Positions 47,532-51,986 of a stretch of 51,986 nucleotides of DNA are shown here, piece by piece. This DNA is from a virus, in IMG/VR virus record IMGVR_UViG_3300047409_000500, positions 1 to 51,986 of that record, one strand, 5' to 3'. The notes beneath the pieces are model-generated. The model was not told where the DNA came from and did not search any database. It worked only from the letters and a program-made list of their open reading frames with translations. How positions within the stretch are numbered: the first letter of the stretch is position 1; each line of letters starts with the position of its first letter. Made by a program: the position numbers and the translations under genes.

Positions 47532-49462
47532 TCCGGGATCTCCCTGGCCCGAATCGGGCGGAATTGCGGTACGGGGGTGGCGGTAATCGACGGTTTGGCC
47601 GCCGAGGCGGGCTCGGGCCGCTCGATGGTGAGATTGGCTTCCATCTCGTCCCACCGGGCCGCGCTCCAGGACTCAAATCGCAGGCTGGCCGCCGCCGCCC
47701 GGGCATAGATGCGGCAATCGAGCGCCTCGTTGCGGTCGCGGCGCTTCTCCCACACGGTACGGCGCAGGCCGCCCTTGCTGGTGCGCGTCACCAGCTGCTC
47801 GGCGGTCAGCTGCTCGAAGTATTCCTTCGAATATTGCGGGAAGTGGCAGAATCCGGTCGGCCAGGGCTCCCCGGCCTCGCGGTCGGGCATTGAGCACCGC
47901 AGCCAGCGGTAAAGCTCCTCTTTGGCGATGGAGCTATTGATGGGCCACAGGCGGATGCCGTATTTCACCCGGCCATGTGGCCCCACCTCAATCAGCGAGG
48001 GCGCGCCGATCAGCGACGAGACACGACTATCGCCCTTGACCGCCATGACCCGCTGAGGAGACATACGGCGTACGAAATCGTAGACTGCCGTGGTGTTGAA
48101 ACCGGAATCAATCGCCATCTTGGTGATGCGGGTGCGCCCGCCGTAAGCGGTGTCAAAATCCTCATCGAGCAGCTTGACCAGCTGGTCCCAGACGGCGGGC
48201 TGCGTGGTGTCGCCTTCGAACACCCGGTAATCGATGCTCCACGAGAGCCGCTGGCGGCCCCAGGCGACGATCTCCACCTCCAGGCGCTTCAACTGCACGT
48301 CCACCCCGGCGGTGAGCAGCAGGCCGCCGTGGGGGATTTTACCGATGTCGTAGATTTCGCGGCGCTCGTAGAGGCGGTCGGTGTCGGGTACCTCGCCGAT
48401 GTCGGTCCACGGCTGGCCGAGCACGGTGTTCTGAAAGACTTGCAGCTTCTCCCGGTCGGTCCCGGCATCTTCGTACTGCTTGGCGATCTGGCCCCAGGAA
48501 AGCCACCCCACCGGGGAATAGAGGCTCGAGAGGTGGTAGCCGTGGATCCGGTCGTCTCCGGTAATCTGCTGCGGCTGCCAGACGCCCTGCTCCAGCATCC
48601 GTTTTTTGGCGTGATTGGGAATCGATCGCCCGCAGCCTTCGCACATGTAGTGGGCCGCGTCGGGATTCTGCTTCGGCCAGCGAAGCTGCTCGAAGCGCAG
48701 CACTTGACTCAACGCGCAGAACGGGCACGGCACCCAAAACTGGCGCATATCGCTGTCGTTGTAGAAGCGCTCGATGCGGCTTTTGCCGCTGAGTACCGGG
48801 GTGGACACGATGAAGATTTTGCGGCGCTGCGAATAGTTCGAAGTACGCGCGATGGCCAGATCACAGGGCTCCCCTTCCCCGTCCACATCGCCCGGGTAGC
48901 CGTCGACCTCGTCCAGAAACAGATACCGGGCCGACATCGAGCGCAGCCCCTTGGCGCTGTTGGCCCCCGTCATCACCAGGATGCCGCCGGGGTATTCCTT
49001 CGCCAGCACCGTGTTGCCGCTGTCGCGCGACCGCGCCTCCCGCACGAGGCCGCGCAACACCTCCGATTCTTCGATCAACGGCCCGATGCGCTGCTTCGAA
49101 TTGCGCTTCGCCATATCGGTCGTGGGCTGGACCGCCATCATGGGCCCTGGAGCCATGTGAATCGTGAAGCCGATCCAGTTGTTGCCGCACTCGGTGCCGC
49201 CGATCTGGCTGCCCTTCATGAAAATCACCGTGTGGCACTTCGAGCGCGGCGACAGATCGTCCATGATGTCTTTCAGGAACGGGGTCCGCGCGGTGCGCCA
49301 CTGCCCGGGCTCGGGCGAGGACCGCGATGTCAGGAAGCGATGCTTATCCGCCCATTCGGAGATGGTGAGATCGGGATCCGGCCTCGCCCCGGCCCTGGCG
49401 GCGCGTCGGTAGATCGTGGCGGCCGACAGGGTCGAGGGCTCCGTGGTGAGGAAATCGTTCAT
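47528..49462 (-). CDS. Terminase large subunit (lambda gpA-like)
   Basis: The 644-residue protein begins MNDFLTTEPSTLSAATIYRR. It has a variant Walker A (MKGSQIGGTECGN, residues 82-94), a Walker B with catalytic Glu (YLFLDEVDGY, 180-189), a CPFC ... MCEGCG zinc pair and a nuclease region (TAGVDVQLKRLEVEIVAWG; KMAIDSGFNTTAVYDF). It translocates DNA into the prohead and cuts it. A gpA/Nu1 pair suggests a cos-type packaging system. I could not locate cos. Confidence 0.93.
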   Translation of the reverse strand: MNDFLTTEPSTLSAATIYRRAARAGARPDPDLTISEWADKHRFLTSRSSPEPGQWRTARTPFLKDIMDDLSPRSKCHTVIFMKGSQIGGTECGNNWIGFTIHMAPGPMMAVQPTTDMAKRNSKQRIGPLIEESEVLRGLVREARSRDSGNTVLAKEYPGGILVMTGANSAKGLRSMSARYLFLDEVDGYPGDVDGEGEPCDLAIARTSNYSQRRKIFIVSTPVLSGKSRIERFYNDSDMRQFWVPCPFCALSQVLRFEQLRWPKQNPDAAHYMCEGCGRSIPNHAKKRMLEQGVWQPQQITGDDRIHGYHLSSLYSPVGWLSWGQIAKQYEDAGTDREKLQVFQNTVLGQPWTDIGEVPDTDRLYERREIYDIGKIPHGGLLLTAGVDVQLKRLEVEIVAWGRQRLSWSIDYRVFEGDTTQPAVWDQLVKLLDEDFDTAYGGRTRITKMAIDSGFNTTAVYDFVRRMSPQRVMAVKGDSRVSSLIGAPSLIEVGPHGRVKYGIRLWPINSSIAKEELYRWLRCSMPDREAGEPWPTGFCHFPQYSKEYFEQLTAEQLVTRTSKGGLRRTVWEKRRDRNEALDCRIYARAAAASLRFESWSAARWDEMEANLTIERPEPASAAKPSITATPVPQFRPIRAREIPE

Positions 49463-50076
49463 GCCGCCGCACCTTCCCGGGGGCTCGATTCGCGGTTGGC
49501 GAACTCTTCGAAGGCCCGGCGAAGCTCGACCATCAGGGTTTCGTAGACCACGGTGGCATCGGTCTCGGCGGCGATCTGCGCGCTCACCCGGTCGGGAATG
49601 TTGAAGCACGCATCGCGCAGGATGCGGAAGGCGTTGAAGGCTTCCAACTCCACCGATTTACGCGAAACCAGGTTGCCCAGGCGCTCTTCGTAATCGAGCT
49701 TCTTGATGCGCGCCTCGTAGATTTCCTTGGCGGCGCGCGCCTTATTGAAATCCGGCCCGGTGGCGAGGCGCTCTCCGCTGCCAAGCTCGGCGGCGTCCTG
49801 CTCGGCGTGGCGGATGGCATGGGTCGCGGCCCGGTGGCGGCCCGCCTGGACGTGCCCCGTGGCCGCCGGGGGATCCGCGCGGGGCTTCTTCGGTACGCCC
49901 AACTGGTCGACCCGGGCGTTCGAGTGCATCGTGTTCTGTTCCCACTCGCGGTCGGCCTGCTCGGTGTCGATCAAACCATCCACGCGGCGGGTGATGCGGC
50001 CCCGCTTCACGGCGTACTGCACTGCCGTGAGGCTGACGCCGCGATGGCGGGCGTATTCGGTGATTCCTAACAACAT
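49459..50076 (-). CDS. Terminase small subunit (Nu1-like)
   Basis: The 205-residue protein starts with a winged helix: GITEYARHRGVSLTAVQYAV, KRGRITRRVDGLIDTEQADR. The middle is disordered and basic; the C-terminal part is helical (AKEIYEARIKKLDYEERLGN). This layout is typical of small terminases that bind cos and recruit the large subunit, which is encoded next with an ATGA overlap. The start is the ATG at 50076; 53 bases separate it from the methyltransferase stop. Confidence 0.88.
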   Translation of the reverse strand: MLLGITEYARHRGVSLTAVQYAVKRGRITRRVDGLIDTEQADREWEQNTMHSNARVDQLGVPKKPRADPPAATGHVQAGRHRAATHAIRHAEQDAAELGSGERLATGPDFNKARAAKEIYEARIKKLDYEERLGNLVSRKSVELEAFNAFRILRDACFNIPDRVSAQIAAETDATVVYETLMVELRRAFEEFANRESSPREGAAA

Positions 50077-50129
50077 GCCCTTCGCCTAATCCTTCCCGGG
50101 TGATACAATCTGCATCAACGGGTTGTACT

Positions 50130-51518
50130 TTAGGCAGACGGCTTCTGTTCCACGGGTTGCTCTGCCGGGTTCGCAGTCTTGGCCGCTGATCGCACAGCGG
50201 CCTTCTCTTTTTCCAGAATCAATCTCTCTCGCTCCACCTGGAGGTAGTTCGCCCCGGTGGCCGCCAGGATCGGCTGGCGCTTGGTGTAGTTGCGCCAGCG
50301 CTTCAGAATCACATCGCAATAGACCGGGGCAATCTCAATCAGCCGGGCCTTCCGGCCCAGGCGCTCCGCGGCGATTAGCGTTGACCCACTTCCCCCGAAG
50401 AAATCAATCACCAAATCGCCGCGGCGCGTGGAATTCATCAGCGCCCGCTCCAGAAGCTCGACGGGTTTCATCGTCGGGTGCTCCCGGTTGGCCTGGGGCT
50501 TCTTCTCGGCCCAGATGGTGGATTGCGTGTTGTCGCCGTACCAGAGGTCGACGTCGCCCTTGCGGTGGCAGTAAACAATCGTCTCGTGCTGTTGCTTATA
50601 GCGGTTGAACGTCATCACGAAGTGATTCTTCGCCCAGACGATGTGGCAGCGGATTACGAACCCGGCCCCTTCCAGCGCGCACTCGAAGGCCGTATGGCGC
50701 ATCAGCGCCAGGAAGCAGTACATCGACCCGCCGGGCTTCAGGCAATCGGCGTAAACCCGCATCGTCGCGTCGATGAAGTCCTGGAAGTCCTCGGGCGAGG
50801 CGTCATCCTGCTCGATTTGGTCGTGGAGCTTCTCCCGCTTGCCGTTGACCCGCGATTCGCGCCGCGACCGGGCGCTGTGGTGGTAATCGACGTTGTAGGG
50901 CGGGTCGGTCAGCACCAGCTGCGCCTTCTCGCCCTCCATCACGGCGTCGACGGTCGCCGGATCCAAACAGTCGCCGCAGACCAGCCGATGATTCCCCAGG
51001 AGCCAGAGGTCGCCCGGGCGCGACACCACATCTTCCGCGGTTGCCGGCGCTTCATCGGCGTCGGTGTCGCCCTCAATCGGATCGCCCGAAGCTTCGAGTA
51101 GCTCTTCCAGTTCCTTTTCAGTGAATCCCGTTACGGTGACATCGAAGTCATCGGCCAGGAGTTCCTTCAACTCTTCCCGCAGGAGCTTCTCATCCCACCC
51201 GGCGTTTTCGGCCAGCTTGTTGTCGGCGATGATGTAGGCGCGCTTTTCGGCGTCCGACAAGTGCCCCAACGGGATCACCGGGGCTTCCGGCATCCCGAGC
51301 TTGTAGGCGGCCCGCAGCCGGGCGTGGCCCGCCAGGATATCCCCGTTAGCCTCGTCCACCAGGATGGGCTGTGTGAAGCCGAATTTGATAATCGAGGCGG
51401 CGATCTGGTCGATCTGTTCGTCGGTGTGTGTCCGGCTGTTTTTGGCGTAGGGCATCAAGCGCCCGAGCGGCCACATTTCCACACGATTTGCCATCGCCGG
51501 AATCAAGAAGTTAGACAT
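50130..51518 (-). CDS. ParB-like domain fused to a beta-class DNA methyltransferase
   Basis: Residues 10-100 are a ParB/Srx-type domain (PLGRLMPYAKNSRTHTDEQI, ILAGHARLRAAYKLGMPEAP, GHLSDAEKRAYIIADNKLAE). Residues 175-440 are a DNA methylase with DPPY (205-208) before FFGGSGST (373-380), the beta-class order, and NREHPTMKPVELLERAL between. DPPY suggests adenine-N6 methylation. Such fusions are common beside phage terminases and may protect or mark phage DNA; the ParB part may hydrolyse or bind nucleotides. The ATG at 51518 lacks a Shine-Dalgarno site; a second ATG (51494) is also possible. Confidence 0.92.
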   Translation of the reverse strand: MSNFLIPAMANRVEMWPLGRLMPYAKNSRTHTDEQIDQIAASIIKFGFTQPILVDEANGDILAGHARLRAAYKLGMPEAPVIPLGHLSDAEKRAYIIADNKLAENAGWDEKLLREELKELLADDFDVTVTGFTEKELEELLEASGDPIEGDTDADEAPATAEDVVSRPGDLWLLGNHRLVCGDCLDPATVDAVMEGEKAQLVLTDPPYNVDYHHSARSRRESRVNGKREKLHDQIEQDDASPEDFQDFIDATMRVYADCLKPGGSMYCFLALMRHTAFECALEGAGFVIRCHIVWAKNHFVMTFNRYKQQHETIVYCHRKGDVDLWYGDNTQSTIWAEKKPQANREHPTMKPVELLERALMNSTRRGDLVIDFFGGSGSTLIAAERLGRKARLIEIAPVYCDVILKRWRNYTKRQPILAATGANYLQVERERLILEKEKAAVRSAAKTANPAEQPVEQKPSA

Positions 51519-51527
51519 AATCGTGTT

Positions 51528-51545
51528 ACGAATTACTAAATTCGT
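51528..51545. promoter_or_regulatory. Inverted repeat ACGAATT-ACTA-AATTCGT in the late leader
   Basis: A perfect 7-bp inverted repeat with a 4-nt centre lies between the late promoter and the methyltransferase start, within 10 bases of the ATG. It could be an operator or an RNA hairpin that hides the start. It may explain the absence of a ribosome site. Confidence 0.55.
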
Positions 51546-51566
51546 GCTACCAACGCTTTGCCCGCG

Positions 51567-51595
51567 ATTATGCAAGACAAATCTCACCGTGTCAA
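51567..51595 (-). promoter_or_regulatory. Near-consensus late promoter, TTGACA-N17-CATAAT
   Basis: On the minus strand a perfect TTGACA (51590-51595) is 17 bases from CATAAT (51567-51572). Transcription would start near 51560 and read the methyltransferase and the structural genes. No phage RNA polymerase is recognisable, so the host enzyme must be used. Confidence 0.88.
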
Positions 51596-51936
51596 GCGCC
51601 GAAGCGCCGCGCCGCCATGAAGTTAGCCCGAACCATGCCGATTCTTGACGTCTTGTACTTGTCGCACGGCAGCCACAGTGGAAATTGCAGCGGAACTGTG
51701 CAAAACGCTGTAAACGATTGAAAACAAAGCGTTTTTACCCTCTGACGCTAGCGCACTGGTGCGGGCGGCGAGCCCCCAGGCCGCATAATCGGGGGAAGTA
51801 CCTATGTTATCAACGACTTACGGGGATTTCGCCGCGCAGCCACCTGGGCGGGGTGGATCGGGAGGTGAGGCGGGGGGTTAAACCGAGGATAAACGGGAGC
51901 CACCTGCCGATGGTGTACGGGGGTGGCCACGTGGCG
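51596..51936. other. Non-coding region upstream of the late promoter
   Basis: This 341-bp gap holds no credible gene. AAAACGCT (51702-51709) and AGCGTTTT (51728-51735) form an 8-bp inverted repeat, the right arm followed by one more T on the plus strand. Two copies of GAGCCACCTG-like sequence (AGCCACCTG at about 51839 and 51904) occur. A cos site, origin or regulatory region is possible; I cannot choose. Confidence 0.4.
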
Positions 51937-51959
51937 AAAAAAAGGCGATCAAAATCGCC
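51937..51959 (-). terminator. Intrinsic terminator for leftward transcription crossing the window edge
   Basis: GGCGAT (51944-51949) and ATCGCC (51954-51959) form a perfect stem with a CAAA loop (TTTG on the minus strand). On the minus strand it is followed by seven T residues (51937-51943). It would stop transcripts coming from the right edge, which on a circular map is the DUF3489 gene at 400-747. Confidence 0.75.
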
Positions 51960-51986
51960 CCAAAAAAAGGCGAAAAAAAGTTTCCG

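Noticed and set aside
29485-49546. Long plus-strand frames opposite the structural genes (29485-31116, 32281-34272, 38982-40604, 42568-44232, 45604-47007, 47975-49546)
   Set aside because: GC-rich antisense frames of strongly supported minus-strand genes; they show no families or ribosome sites.
1-51986. tRNA or rRNA genes
   Set aside because: I saw no cloverleaf with a TTCGA-type loop or rRNA-like sequence. A covariance search was not possible, so a divergent tRNA could be missed.
1-51986. Direct terminal repeat proving a circular contig
   Set aside because: The first and last bases of the window do not match, so circularity rests only on gene and terminator layout.

Overview
The window reads as a temperate siphophage genome of about 52 kb, or nearly all of one, from a GC-rich host. 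Almost every gene lies on the minus strand; only a repressor, an integrase and two small genes are on plus. Acidobacteriota is my best host guess. It rests on remembered family resemblance: the integrase N-terminus with its Cys-x-Cys-Pro-x-Trp-Val motif, a helix-turn-helix protein with an LRIPESVA tail, a BACON-like domain and fibre modules containing SQTPWTSDIDAA. It is inference, not a search result. The integrase sits inside the phage genes instead of at an edge, and an intrinsic terminator at 51937-51959 points so as to stop leftward transcription arriving from position 1. Both facts fit a circular or excised genome better than an integrated prophage with host flanks.

Layout. 1-3,473: leftward accessory genes (a DUF3489 protein with a histone H1-like tail, then ten short genes including a DUF3768 protein). 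3,811-4,530: two rightward genes (a C2HC zinc protein and a one-helix membrane protein). 4,527-15,536: a long, tightly coupled leftward operon with a replication initiator, a VRR-NUC nuclease and many small zinc-ribbon proteins, ending in a capsid-decoration/fibre fusion. 15,611-16,873: tyrosine integrase with a strong terminator. 17,129-23,596: leftward recombination operon (YqaJ exonuclease, RecT annealing protein, helix-turn-helix protein, small proteins), interrupted by two long degenerate pentanucleotide arrays and followed by a short one. 23,597-24,353: immunity region with a near-consensus promoter, operator-like repeats and a Cro/CI-type repressor. 24,348-51,518: lambda-like late operon read leftward from a near-consensus promoter at 51,567-51,595. 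It encodes a ParB-methyltransferase fusion, small and large terminase, gpW-like protein, portal, S49 protease with nested scaffold, decoration protein, major capsid protein, connectors, tail tube, G/GT frameshift chaperones, tape measure, hub, fibres and a small terminal protein.

How it works together. The HTH repressor probably controls the leftward early promoter at 23,705-23,733 and perhaps the integrase region. YqaJ and RecT supply recombination. The initiator probably recruits host replication, because no polymerase, primase or helicase is recognisable. The late operon makes a lambda-type head with two different gpD-like proteins, one ending in a BACON-like domain and the other in fibre repeats. 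No endolysin or holin could be recognised.

The most notable signals are the GGYNN pentamer arrays, the capsid decoration/fibre fusion far from the head genes, and the canonical T TTT TTC frameshift site between the tail chaperone frames.
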